Source of the DNA: Gorsachius magnificus
Taxonomy: Eukaryota; Chordata; Aves; Pelecaniformes; Ardeidae
Assembly (NCBI GenBank): GCA_034008185.1
Contig: CM067084.1
Span: 16,698,385 to 16,762,384, forward strand
Reading direction: 5' to 3'
DNA: 64,000 nucleotides
Of this stretch, positions 27,406 to 52,379 are shown piece after piece; the first letter of the stretch is position 1, and each line of letters starts with the position of its first letter. The translations under genes and the position numbers were made by a program. A model generated the notes under the pieces. The model was not told where the DNA came from, did no database searches, and was given only the letters and a program-made list of their open reading frames with translations.

Positions 27406-28115
27406 CTTTGTGCATTGAACGCCAAGAAGGTGTACATGGTATCCATGGATTTTTGTTATAGTCACTTCTCTCTACTTTTGTGACTGCTTTTAATCAACAA
27501 AGAGCCTGACTATGGGTTGAAGATCCTAATCTGTATAAAGACATTAAGTGTTGCCAAATATGAATTACAAAAAAAGATTCTTTAAGGGTTGGAATGGGTG
27601 GGAGGACAGAAAGGGGGACGGAGGGATAGGTAAATTTTTTAATAGGGGGCTTTTTTCAGTTGCAAAGAGCAGTAGCGGTATGTGTGTTTGCAAGATAAGT
27701 AGCATTTTAAGTCAAGTATTTGGTTGATCTGTGACTCAACTATCAGTTGAAGAAGATTTTTATGAACTTAGTATCCTGGAGATTATGCATCTATAACCAG
27801 CATTTTCACAGAATATTATTTGGGTTTGGAAAATACTGTAGGATAAAAAGCTATCATGCTGACAATTAAATTATATTTCAAAGTGGAATAGACAGTACAG
27901 AACAGACACCAGTAAGTAAAATAATAGGTTTCAAGACATGACATTTTTAAAATGTCTTCAAAGAACACATTTGTTTATGTTGTGTGTACGATTTCATTTA
28001 TTTTATAAAGGTAAGACACATGAACTTTTATTACAGGCTCCTATATGGCATGGTTCCTTTGCTACTCAAAAATACCACCGTAAATGAAATAAAATGTTAT
28101 TTGCTATTTGACCTA
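27406..28115 (+). other. ARHGAP10: ARHGAP10 3' UTR
   Basis: Sequence from the TAG stop to the likely cleavage site about 20 bp past the AATAAA at 28088-28093. It is AT-rich except for a purine/G-rich patch at 27591-27630. The length of about 0.7 kb is inferred from the first canonical hexamer; a variant ATTAAA at about 27864 is an alternative. Confidence 0.7.
28088..28093 (+). terminator. ARHGAP10: Poly(A) signal AATAAA for ARHGAP10
   Basis: Canonical AATAAA about 680 bp after the stop codon, followed within 30-70 bp by T- and GT-rich sequence (TGTTATTTGC, TTTTGCTCTGGTTCTG). It is the first canonical hexamer I see in the 3' UTR. Confidence 0.65.
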
Positions 28116-29498
28116 AGTCATTCCTATATTGGAGAATATTTTGCTCTGGTTCTGTAAGTTATGATGTGAAGTAATTATTGGCAGCTGTACGCAGCCAGCC
28201 TCAAGCAGGCTCCAGAATGGATGGGGAACTTGCCTCACTTAAAATAGGCAACTCTGCAAGCTCAAGCCAAAAGGAAAAGAGACTCTTTGGCTATGATACT
28301 TGTGCATCCTGGAGGCATCTTGCCTTTTATCTGTTGTCTGTCTGTCTAGCTCCTCCTCGAGCTTCCCTTTCTTCCTCCCCTGTAATTGTCAGTTGTAAGG
28401 TCTTAACGATACTTCCTAGCATCAGAATCCTCAAGTAGCTGCCTGATAGTCTGTAGAACTATTTGAGTAGTGAGAGAGTTGTCTGTGGTCATAGAAAAAG
28501 CTTCCAGAAATCTTGCGGTGTATAAATCTGTGCCTTGTGATTAAAAAAAAAGAAAGTTACATGCAGTTTATCACTGATCTTTGTATTTCTCTCCTTCAAG
28601 TAAGACCCTCTGGGAGGCAGGGGAGTGATGCAGGACGATGTGACGGGATGACACGTTAATAGAGGCTCACTTGTTAACTTGGACAGTGAGGCTTTTGAGT
28701 AATTTACTACACATATACTTAGCTTGCAAGTTTTCCTAACGTGATTAGTAAACCAGTTAATGGTTAATGCTGCCTTAAGGTTGGGATGGCTTTTTTCCCC
28801 CCCTTAAGATTTAACTCCATACCATTATTTTGTCCCTTTGCCCAGACTGCATAGACCATTGGAGTATGCACAAATCACTTCCAGATGGAGCAGGGGTGGG
28901 CCAAGTCAGTACAGCGCTCCAGCACTAAACCTCAGAGCTTGGAGGCGTTTCGTTTGGTGTATTCGTGTGGTATTTGAGCAGCGACTCGCTGCCATACAGC
29001 TTTTAGGCAGTTCTTGCCTTGGCATAGTGGCTAAGTGACCCAAGCACTGAAAGTGCCTTTTGGACTTCCGTGAAGGAGATCAAGTTCTTTAATTTGCGCC
29101 TCGACTCCGTTATTAAGGGAACAGTTGCACCAGTACATACAGCACCGGATTGCAGGTTTCCTTACTCAGATCTGTGCACATGGCAAAGTGCTGTTCTGGC
29201 TGGGTAGCGTGTTGCCTGGGCCCACAGCACATCTGTGGCCTTAAAGAGTCATTCTGGAGGCAGGGTGGTATTTGTGTGGGCACACTCCATTTTCATGGCT
29301 ACCTGTTGGTGGAAAATGTTGAAGGACGAGGGAGAATGTAAATCTTTGGTATTAGCCTAATAGGCGTGGCAGCTAAGTGTGTGCTGGCTCATCAGATAGT
29401 GAAGCTGTGATAACTTGAAGCTTACAAGCTTTGTAAGTTGCTTCTGTTTTGTTGTTGTTTGAAACGTGCAGTGCATGTTTGATCTTTTGGCCTTCCAA

Positions 29499-29551
29499 AA
29501 TTTTTTTTGTGGTTTGGTTTGGTGGTTGGTTTGTTGTTTTGTTTTTTTTCG
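29499..29551. repeat. G/T-rich simple sequence (GGTTT-like)
   Basis: T runs alternating with GGTTT, GGTTGG and GTTGTTTTG units. Low-complexity sequence in the intergenic region. Confidence 0.7.
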
Positions 29552-32359
29552 CCTTCCTTTTAACTGAGGTGGTTTACAAAGACAGATTATATAGAGAAGG
29601 AATAAAAGACTTAGCATCTCTTCCATCCAATCCAGTCCTGTGACCCTGTTTGCTTTTGGGCGAGATGTTTTGAAACTCCTGTTACTTCTAGAGCCATGCA
29701 GAACCCAAACAGGAAGCAAACTTTTCTACTAAGTGAATGATACACTAAGCAGAAGTAATACTAATCCAAGCTTTCTCACATCCTAGACATTGTCTAAAGG
29801 CAGTGGTGTGAGATGGGCCAGATCAGATCTGGCTTTCAGGTTAACCGTTCTGCCTCTTGGGAATTTAGTTGTGGTAACTGCTACCCACCGTACGGGTTTC
29901 CGCATCAGCCTGGTCATGCTAATGCCGAGTACAGACTTGAGTAGCCACGGCCCATCTCACTCTTCATCCTCACTGCTGAACAGTACTGTAAACAATGCCC
30001 TCATACTGACTGCTTGGAAGTAGAGACTAAAGGATGCTAAAAGTTAAAAATCATGCAAAGTCAGGCCCCCTTTCCATCTGTTGGGCATGCCCCTTGTCTG
30101 TCTTTTCCATGGCTTGGTAGATTTAGGAGTCACGCACTGTTAACTTGAGGCAGGAAGGAGGACAGGGACTCAGTTGTGGGGAAAGCCGGTCGAAGGGCTC
30201 TTCTGGCCTAGCAGCAGGAGCGGTCGTCCTCCATCGGTCTGGCCTGACTCCGTCCTCCCATGGGGAACTGCTCTCATGTCACAGCTGGGGGTACAGGATC
30301 AGCTTAATCCTCAGGTTGGGTTCCCCCTCCCTTGATACGCGCTGGTCACTCTGCGTAGGGGCACGTACTGGTCGGTTTTCAAAAGCTGAGACTCCTGGTA
30401 GTGAATGCGTGACACGGGCTGAAAATTAGAGAGGGTGAATTAGGAAAAAAAATATTTGTGCTTTTTTATGCAAAATGACGTTTGCCTTGCCATCACTGCG
30501 GGGCTGGAGATTGAATCCCTCAGCCTGGGGATTAAGGTTGAGTGTGTGTTTGCTGAATAATTAATGGAAAAGCTGAGACTCCCAACTAGCTGGGATCAGT
30601 CGGAATTTATAGTCGGCGTTAGTCACTGGACAGCGTGCAGCTCTCTGCCTTGGCTGGGCAGCATTTTCACTCTACTGGGTGAAAACCCCCAGGTTTTCAG
30701 GCTGCTGAATGTTGTTAATCATTGTCCCAGCTGATCTTCATGGCCCGTTTCCTTCTGATGCCCAGTCTTTCATCAGGAGTGAAAGAAGAACCTCAGAGGC
30801 AGCTTTATCTGCCCTGTAATGAAAGTTAAGTGTTCCTGCTACCGTGCTTACAGCTTTTGCTAGCTGAGCCTCTGGAATGGTATCACCGAAAAGACACGGG
30901 GAAGAACTTGCCTTTCTCAATGCTGTGTTCCTTGTTCTCCTTCTCTTAACCCATTTCACAATTCTTACCTGGTTTGAAATTTAAAGAGAAAAGTTGCTGA
31001 CAGAGGGCTTACGCGGGCTGTAAATGCGCCAGTACTAAACGCGACTTAACGTCTCTGCTGGAGTTTCACCTTTGAAGCTGAATGTGCCTTGGACATCATT
31101 TTCTACATCGGTGTTCAACAGTGTGCCCTCCTCCGTGAGTGCAGTAACCACAGGTAAGCACCAAGTAACCTTCATCCTATTGACATCTACAGTTAAAGTG
31201 TTCTTTCAAAAACCTTATGGCATGGCCTGTTTTACCTGGCACAGCCTTTGACATGAAAGGGCATTTTTTTCACTCCTTTCTATCTTAGTAATATTGTACT
31301 CATCATAAACTCCCAGATGCTGTAGATACCTGAAAGAAAGCAGTGTCCCAGCTTGAGGTCAGATAACAAGTTTTGTTATGTTTTTAAGTAGCGATAGCAT
31401 TTTCTTATTTCTAGAACAGCATATGACAGATACATCTGCTTGTAAACATATGGGAAATTTTTCTTAACACTGCTGATCCTCTACTATTCTTTCCTTCTGA
31501 CAATTCAGCAAACAGAAGGCAGGTGCAAGGATTTTTGGCAATAAGAAGTTTGTGTAACTTGTTATTAAAAAACCCAAATGCAATTAAACGGTGGCCTTCC
31601 ACCACAGACCTCGCTTCGTGCAGAACTTAGCGGTGAATCTTTGAGGTTAATAAGTGCACAGAATAAACGAGGATAGAGTTGTATTTCCTCTTCTAACTTA
31701 TCTTACTATAATTATAAATGGAAATGACCTGACCCTGAGAAGGCGGTTTGAACCAGTCACTGGGGAAAACTTGTGTAGGTAAAACAGCGAATCCCTATTT
31801 CCATGAGAGGAATTCTGGCTTTGGTCAAAGGTACAGCAGCTCTGGGTTAACTGAAACAGGGAGCCAGATGTGTCTGGCTGCTGCAGGTTGCTGGGTTTGT
31901 TTCTCTGAGCAGGATGTAGCTTGTGCCTGCGGCAGCGTCAGCACCTCATTCGGCAGGCACAGGTACCCAGGTTAAGTGAACCAAATTCCTCACAGCTGGG
32001 CGGTCCTTACTCTAGAGCGTGGGCAGCTGCTCTCTGGCTGAAGCCATCATATGCGCTGCATCATCCAAATTAACAGAGCTTGATGAAACCAAATTTCTAG
32101 ACATGTGAAGAAAGCTGTCACACTACACTGATAGTTACTCACGTTACTTAATACCGTTTCTAGATGAGCAGAAGCTTGTCTCTAAGGATATCACTGCACC
32201 AGCACCTATCTGAGATTAAAATGCAAGAAATACTTGCAATCAAACCAGTTTAATTCATGTATATTTGTACAATTTGTATAAAAAAAAAAAACACAAAAAA
32301 AAGAAAAAGAAAAATAGGTACTTGCAGACATTAACATAAAGACCAAACAATATTTTCTA

Positions 32360-32365
32360 TTTATT
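32360..32365 (-). terminator. NR3C2: Candidate distal poly(A) signal for NR3C2
   Basis: TTTATT on the plus strand (AATAAA on the NR3C2 strand), about 3.5 kb past the stop codon. It is one of two canonical distal hexamers, the other being at 32457-32462. Use of either is unproven. Confidence 0.3.
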
Positions 32366-32456
32366 TAAAAAGCTTTAAACATACAGAAGCAAACCCCTAA
32401 TTATAAATGCATCATTATGCATAGATTTTACTGTTTACACCATACTGCTGGCTGCT

Positions 32457-32462
32457 TTTATT
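32457..32462 (-). terminator. NR3C2: Candidate distal poly(A) signal for NR3C2
   Basis: AATAAA on the minus strand, about 3.4 kb past the NR3C2 stop. Would give a longer 3' UTR isoform than the signal at 33232. Confidence 0.35.
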
Positions 32463-33231
32463 TTTCATCCAGGAATCTAGTTAAACTCCAAGAATTCTTA
32501 AACATTCCTCTGAGCTTCCTGGCCTCAGAACTGCTGTCTATCTTATCAGGTCATTGACCTCCAGCTGAAAACATTGCTCTAAAAAAAGAAAAAGTCAAAT
32601 CTTTAATAAACAATTAAAAGTGCATTAACTGTAGAATTGTTTAATTTCATAAATGTTTAAACAAGTCAGTGAAAAACACCACCCTGTGAATTAGCTTTTT
32701 GCATTATTGATTGTAAAGTATCTTTTTAATAAGATTTTGATATTGCAAACTTTAGTCTCTTCTATTTTATGTCGCGCAACTGTTCAGTCGCACGATGTGT
32801 AGTATTCCTGAAATACCCACTGCAGTACATGAACACTATTTTACATTTTTAACTGTGTATACAATGCTCTTGCTGTATATCCCCGTTCCTTCTTACAACA
32901 AAATAATTTAGCTCAATGAACAGAAGCCCACTTCTAAAAGGTGTTTTCGTTTGCCTTGTATTTTGCAGGAGACAAATGCCTATTTCACTCTAAACAAATT
33001 CAAAAGAACATAACTTCCTGGTAGCTAAAAACTAGGGTTGTTTGGTTTTTTTTTTGCTGTACACAGGTTTAGATAAAAAAAGTGATGGCTATTCTGCTTA
33101 GGTGTCCTTGATAAGAGAATACTGCCTCTTACAACATCTATATCCAATTGTATCTATTACTTCAATGCTCTCTAGCAAAAAATAATAATCAATGAATGGT
33201 TTCATAAACAACAGGTGATTAAAGTAAAGGA

Positions 33232-33237
33232 TTTATT
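33232..33237 (-). terminator. NR3C2: Likely main poly(A) signal for NR3C2
   Basis: AATAAA on the minus strand within GATTATAATAAATCC, followed on that strand by a T-rich region and TGTTGTTTATG, a plausible downstream GU-rich element. The distance from the stop is about 2.6 kb. Other hexamers farther out (32457, 32360) may also be used. Confidence 0.5.
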
Positions 33238-33450
33238 ATAATCTGCTTACAGTTGTTTGCAAAGACAGACATACGTTTTTGCATAAAGATATAAATTGCT
33301 TTTTAAAACTAATTTAGTGTGTTTAATTATATGAAGTTTCTGTGAATTATGAATTGTACCAAACCAAGATTAAAAGTAATAAGGTACAAAAATAGGAGCA
33401 AACAGACAACAATTTGGACTGGGACAGGCATTTAACAGTGAAGTGTAGAA

Positions 33451-33458
33451 TATGGCTT
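33451..33458 (-). promoter_or_regulatory. NR3C2: miR-135 seed match (8-mer), distal
   Basis: Plus-strand TATGGCTT corresponds to AAGCCATA in the NR3C2 mRNA, a full 8-mer complement of the miR-135 seed. It is the second of two such sites in this 3' UTR. Confidence 0.6.
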
Positions 33459-33629
33459 TGCTATTTTAATCAAGCAAAGTTACTCTGAGACAGAAAAGGA
33501 GGCAGTAACTTTGTTAATATAAAAAGCTGCTGCAGACTGTATTCACCCAGAACCTGGCTTTGAAATTTTTTATTTTAGACGTTAAAAAAAAATGTAAATG
33601 AAAAGATGGATGTATGACTGTGTCTTTAC

Positions 33630-33637
33630 TGTAAACA
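33630..33637 (-). promoter_or_regulatory. NR3C2: miR-30 type seed match (8-mer)
   Basis: Plus-strand TGTAAACA gives TGTTTACA in the mRNA, the 8-mer complement of the miR-30 seed. The hexamer core is common in AT-rich DNA, so this is a weak prediction. Confidence 0.35.
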
Positions 33638-34873
33638 ACCAGTCTGCATGCTGTGTATCTCACGTTGGAAGTTTGGCTTTCATATTGCTGTGCAGGTCAG
33701 TAGTTAAAGATCTGCCTATGAATTAGACTTCCAAAATGCAAATAATATATGTATGTATATATTTATATATAAAAAAACCTCTCTGAATACAGTCTTTACA
33801 AGTTACCCTTTGCATAAGGCAGGTGTCATTTAAAAAGACAAGTAGCACTGACTGTCTTCAGTGCACCAAAGCGCACCTCAAAATTTGGACTCCGAAAGGG
33901 TGGAGGATTCTCGATTCGACCACCGTGTAAAAGACGTTGTTGCATTCTGACCGGCCAAGGGACAAACTAGAGCTCAAAAATGCCAGTGGCACCCGGAGAG
34001 GACGCTATAGATTAGGACTCTGAAAAACTATTCTATTTAAACATGAGCATGTGGTAGCAACAGTTGAGCCTCAGAAAAGTTCTCCTGTCCTCTATTCTAC
34101 TCCAAAATTTTGTATTTGCTTATAAATTGTGAAATAGTGAAAATCACCTCAAAATTTTTTTTCTTTGCAGTCTTATTCTAGAGAAAACATTTTTGAGACA
34201 AAATCAGACCAACTGAGTTGAACTTGTAGTGTGAATATTTGTCTTCTCAGACATATTCTGATTATTACAAAAACGCTTACAAAATTACATGCGGTTTTAG
34301 TTTATCACTAAAAATTCTACTCAGCTCATCTGCCCTTATCCGTACCTTACCATCCCTCTCACCAGTACAAATCTGTTCAATATACTTACTGTAATGATCT
34401 GCATGTTCCCTTCATCATAATCAGAAATCGCTCTCCCCCCTCTGAAATAATAATCTGACCTTTTAAGATGTTTTCTGTATCCAGTACTCAAAGGAAAAAC
34501 AAACAATCTGGGAAACCTTAATAAAAAAAGAAAAATCATTCAACATCTTATTCACCCCTGTTCCCCTGAGAGAGAAAGGGAATAGAGGGCAAGAACTCAC
34601 TACATCATTAAGCTGGCAAAAGCTTTGGAGAGACCGTAATTTGTCTTGTTAAATGAAACCTTCGTAAAGTGGCAAACACAACATAGTGTAGTTCCCGACA
34701 GAAATATGAAGCAGGATTTCTAAGATGTGCTCAAGTCACATACGCTTGCAAGCGAGACAAAAGGGAGAAAGAGAGAGAGAGGGAAACAGAAAGGCTTAAA
34801 TACAACTGAAAAGGTTAAGTGTGGTTATTTACAACAGATACTGTAGGATGGTAAATTAGATATGATGCTAAAA

Positions 34874-34880
34874 AAGGCAC
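34874..34880 (-). promoter_or_regulatory. NR3C2: miR-124 type seed match (7-mer)
   Basis: Plus-strand AAGGCAC gives GTGCCTT in the NR3C2 mRNA, the 7-mer complement of miR-124 nucleotides 2-8 (no A opposite position 1). Human NR3C2 is a reported miR-124 target. Confidence 0.5.
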
Positions 34881-35270
34881 AGCTTTCCCTTTCTTAAATA
34901 CACTGTAAACGGTTCATTATGCATGCAGAACATTTCACTTTACAAAAAAATTACCTTGTTTGTTTAGACAAAGATAGTACTTAAATAGTCTCCAGCAAAA
35001 TAGAGTTCTTTCAAAAATACTTTCCCATTCATCCTATTAACCATTAAAGATTTTTTTTTGTCTCATTTACAAAAGTTCCTTACACCTTATTTCAGGTCCT
35101 TCACAATTTATACATACAGCAATGTACAGTACAGCAAAAGACTGCAAAAAATTATTTGTAAAGCCAGCACAATAGATACTATAAATCGATACCAGGGCAT
35201 TTGTTTTCACATCTTATCCTTTTTTAATTAAATAGTAAATGGACACTTAACACAGTGTGTATCACCTATG

Positions 35271-35312
35271 ATGGGATAACATGGGATAACAAATGCCACA
35301 GGTGGGGATAAC
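35271..35312. repeat. NR3C2: Short GGGATAAC repeats in NR3C2 3' UTR
   Basis: Two adjacent copies of ATGGGATAAC (35271-35290) and a third GGGGATAAC after a 12-bp spacer. A small local duplication with no known role. Confidence 0.7.
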
Positions 35313-35358
35313 AGAGTATTCCACACCAAATGTTCTGTTATTACTTTACACATTAGGG

Positions 35359-35400
35359 TTTGTGTGTGTGTGTGTGTATATATGTGTGTATATATATATA
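35359..35400. repeat. NR3C2: GT/TA microsatellite in NR3C2 3' UTR
   Basis: Plus strand shows a (TG)n run, then TATATATG, TGTG and (TA)n. The NR3C2 mRNA therefore carries mixed UA and CA repeats here. A T-rich stretch follows at 35401-35427. Confidence 0.9.
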
Positions 35401-35610
35401 GTTTTTGTTTGTTGTTTTTTTTTTTTTACAAGAAAAGAATATTAATGCCCCATATTGACTTTACGTTTTATGTGCAAACCCAGGGTAAGCTTTAAAAAGT
35501 TCTCATTAGTTCTCGAACCCTTTTAAAACAAGCAAACAATACCAGAAACTACATGGCATATTTAAAACTCCATCTGTTAAAATATCAAAATCAAAGAGTT
35601 ATTGACTAGA

Positions 35611-35618
35611 TATGGCTT
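35611..35618 (-). promoter_or_regulatory. NR3C2: miR-135 seed match (8-mer), proximal
   Basis: Plus-strand TATGGCTT gives AAGCCATA in the mRNA about 255 bases after the NR3C2 stop. It is identical to the site at 33451-33458 and is a full 8-mer match to the miR-135 seed. Confidence 0.65.
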
Positions 35619-35869
35619 TTCATCCAGAGGAACAGGAACCTTTTCTAAGTGTTTTCGGGCTATGGGGTAATTTCCAAACATCTAGGTCTTGCCAAATCCA
35701 AGTCAACTGCTTTCCATTCCCCAAACCCTTTGTATGATTTTAAACTATTCAGAGACTGCTGAACAAGTGTAAATAGCATGTTTAAAATATGGTTTCTTGG
35801 GTCCTTCATGGGTGTGGAATAACACAGGGAAACTTAAGGCAAAGTTCTTCCATTTTAAGACATTTTCTA

Positions 35870-36025
35870 TCACTTCCTGTGAAAGTACAGGGGCTTGGCA
35901 TTCCCAGATTCCACCTTTGGTAGCTGGTCACTGATGATTTCCACCAGCATGGCTGGAAACTCTACTTTCAGTGCCTGAGACTCTCGGAAGGTGTAGAAAC
36001 AGAATTCCAATAAGTCACTAACAAG
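35870..36025 (-). CDS. NR3C2: NR3C2 terminal coding exon: ligand-binding domain helices 10/11-12 and stop
   Basis: Last coding segment of the mineralocorticoid receptor, 156 bp from a tgtttcag acceptor to TGA. It encodes 51 residues beginning [20 protein letters not shown] and ending [10 protein letters not shown]. If the C-terminal Lys equals human Lys984, Cys942 and Thr945 (aldosterone-contacting pocket residues) fall in EFCFYTF. The activation helix 12 sequence [12 protein letters not shown] carries Glu962, the AF-2 charge-clamp residue needed for coactivator LxxLL binding. The receptor is a steroid-activated nuclear transcription factor that binds aldosterone and glucocorticoids and controls Na+/K+ balance genes. 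The exon begins on a codon boundary, matching the exon at 46415. The C-terminus is intact, so hormone-dependent activation should be retained. Confidence 0.98.
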   Translation of the reverse strand, partial: LVSDLLEFCFYTFRESQALKVEFPAMLVEIISDQLPKVESGNAKPLYFHRK

Positions 36026-50868
<14,843 letters not shown>

Positions 50869-50999
50869 CTGTGCTTAATAGCAGCAAAACTTTCATTATA
50901 GTGTACTCCTCAAAGCTAAGCTGCAAGCGAACAAACTGCAGACTGATCTGGTGCATCCCCTGGCACAGTTCAAACATAGCAGACTGGCGCATCCGTTCC
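50869..50999 (-). CDS. NR3C2: NR3C2 coding exon (third from last): ligand-binding domain
   Basis: Exon of 131 bp with acceptor ctctttgcag and donor gtaagtta, matching the standard 131-bp exon of NR3C receptors. It reads [20 protein letters not shown] then [20 protein letters not shown] and LST, and ends one base into a Val codon. Counting back from Lys984 of the human protein gives residues 838-880, so the ligand-pocket residues Met845, Leu848, Cys849 and Met852 of mineralocorticoid receptor fall within [10 protein letters not shown] and are conserved. [14 protein letters not shown] is the characteristic helix-8 region. Two residues appear to differ from human as I remember it (Arg for His before QSA, Phe for Tyr in AMFEL). 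Upstream exons (DNA-binding domain, hinge, first part of the ligand-binding domain) lie beyond the window. Confidence 0.97.
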
Positions 51000-51763
51000 C
51001 TGCAAAGAGAAAGAAACAAAATCCAGAGGATAAATACGGGAGAATGCAACGTGCATGGGGCAGCCCACACATGAGGAAAGTGAGGTGCGACCTGGGCACC
51101 AAGCACTGACCACACAGAGGTCAGTAAAGACGCCCTGCAGCTGCGAAGTTCGGGTTAGGTAAGGGAGCTTGGGGACTACGGAGATGAAGCTGGAGCCCTG
51201 CCAGCCCCGGAGGTCTGCCTGGTCCCTGCGCTCCCGGGCTGGCAGAAAGACTGTGAGCCACTGCCTGTGAGCTTTGGGGGACCTGGACATCGCCTTGCTC
51301 AACGCCTACGGCCATCCTGGATGGCTGAGTTCACTTTGTTGCACGGCACACCACAGGCAGCATTAACATCCACTCCTCTAAAAGGAAGAGAAATAAATGC
51401 AATCCAAATGTAATCGAACCATTTAAAAATCTCTGATTACTACTTTTCCTGAAAACGCAACAGGTTTAGCTCTGAGGATGAAAGTGTACAAACAACAAGG
51501 AGAAATGATTTCCCAGCCACTGAAGTTCTCATTAATGTACTACACTGGACCTCCTACGGAGTATTCTTAGTCAAGTTGTTGCAATGGTCTCTTATTCAAA
51601 CACTGAAATATTCAAAAATTCTGTATGTGTTTTTCCCAAAATAATAATCTAAAATAGTCTGCAGTAAAGGAGTATACAGTAAGACCATCTCCTTCATTAA
51701 TATAGATTTTTGCCTGATACATCATAAAAAAATAAGGATACATTACTTGCATCCAGTTTACTC

Positions 51764-51784
51764 TTTTTTTTTTTTTTTCCCCCC
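51764..51784. repeat. T15C6 homopolymer tract
   Basis: Fifteen T followed by six C, the same composition as the tract at 20617-20637. Confidence 0.8.
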
Positions 51785-52362
51785 TGTAAATATACTTTGA
51801 TATATTTAGCTTCAGAACCTCTCTCTCGTGTCTGAGGCAACCACAGGCTAACCTATCCTGCATAAGTTTCAGGCAGAATTAGTTAGGATTTTGCTGTACT
51901 TCTAAAGCCACTGTCCCAAACACCACAGCTATAGTAAAGAGTCACTGAGAATTGCCTGTCTCGTTTTGAAACTACGATATATATGTGGGCATTGAGACAA
52001 GGCGCTGTAATTGCTCAGTGACCACTACTTTTTCTCTTTTTTTTGTAATTGCTCACCAGCAATTGTCTATATTTCTTCAAACATTTTTTTCACATAATTG
52101 GGGAATTGGATGAAGTTCAGCTAATTATTTTAACCAAGCAACTGCCTTTTCAAATATACAAATTGGCTGGTGAAAGAGAAGAATCATACTGTGTGCAAAC
52201 AAAGACTGACGTAATCTTCCTGGTGTTTTATTTCACTACTGCCAGAGCAGATTTTATTTTCCTCCTCAATACTAATAAAGCAGACTCCCCATTGTTATAT
52301 GGGCTCTGCACTTTTCCCCTGCTCCACCCTCTTCTTGAGACTAAGAACTTCCAGCTTCTTTC

Positions 52363-52379
52363 TTTTTTTTTTTTTTTTT
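52363..52379. repeat. Poly(T) tract, 17 T
   Basis: Uninterrupted T run in the NR3C2 intron with no recognised element beside it. Confidence 0.8.

Larger units (their letters stand above)
28116..33210. other. Intergenic region between convergent genes
   Basis: About 5 kb between the likely ends of ARHGAP10 and NR3C2. No exon, RNA gene or intact mobile element could be supported. Visible features are a GT/T-rich simple stretch (29499-29551), a CpG-richer patch (about 30180-30420), and A-rich runs at 32281-32315. Minus-strand AATAAA signals at 32457-32462 and 32360-32365 mean that longer NR3C2 transcripts could cover 32.2-33.2 kb. Confidence 0.65.
33210..35869 (-). other. NR3C2: NR3C2 3' UTR
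   Basis: AT-rich sequence downstream of the TGA stop. The end is set by the minus-strand AATAAA at 33232-33237, giving about 2.65 kb, close to the length I recall for human NR3C2. Within it are two perfect 8-mer complements of the miR-135 seed (35611-35618 and 33451-33458), a miR-124-type 7-mer (34874-34880), a miR-30-type 8-mer (33630-33637), a CA/TA microsatellite (35359-35400) and a CpG-retaining block (33870-34010). Repression of human NR3C2 by miR-135 and miR-124 has been reported, which supports treating this as real 3' UTR. Confidence 0.75.
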
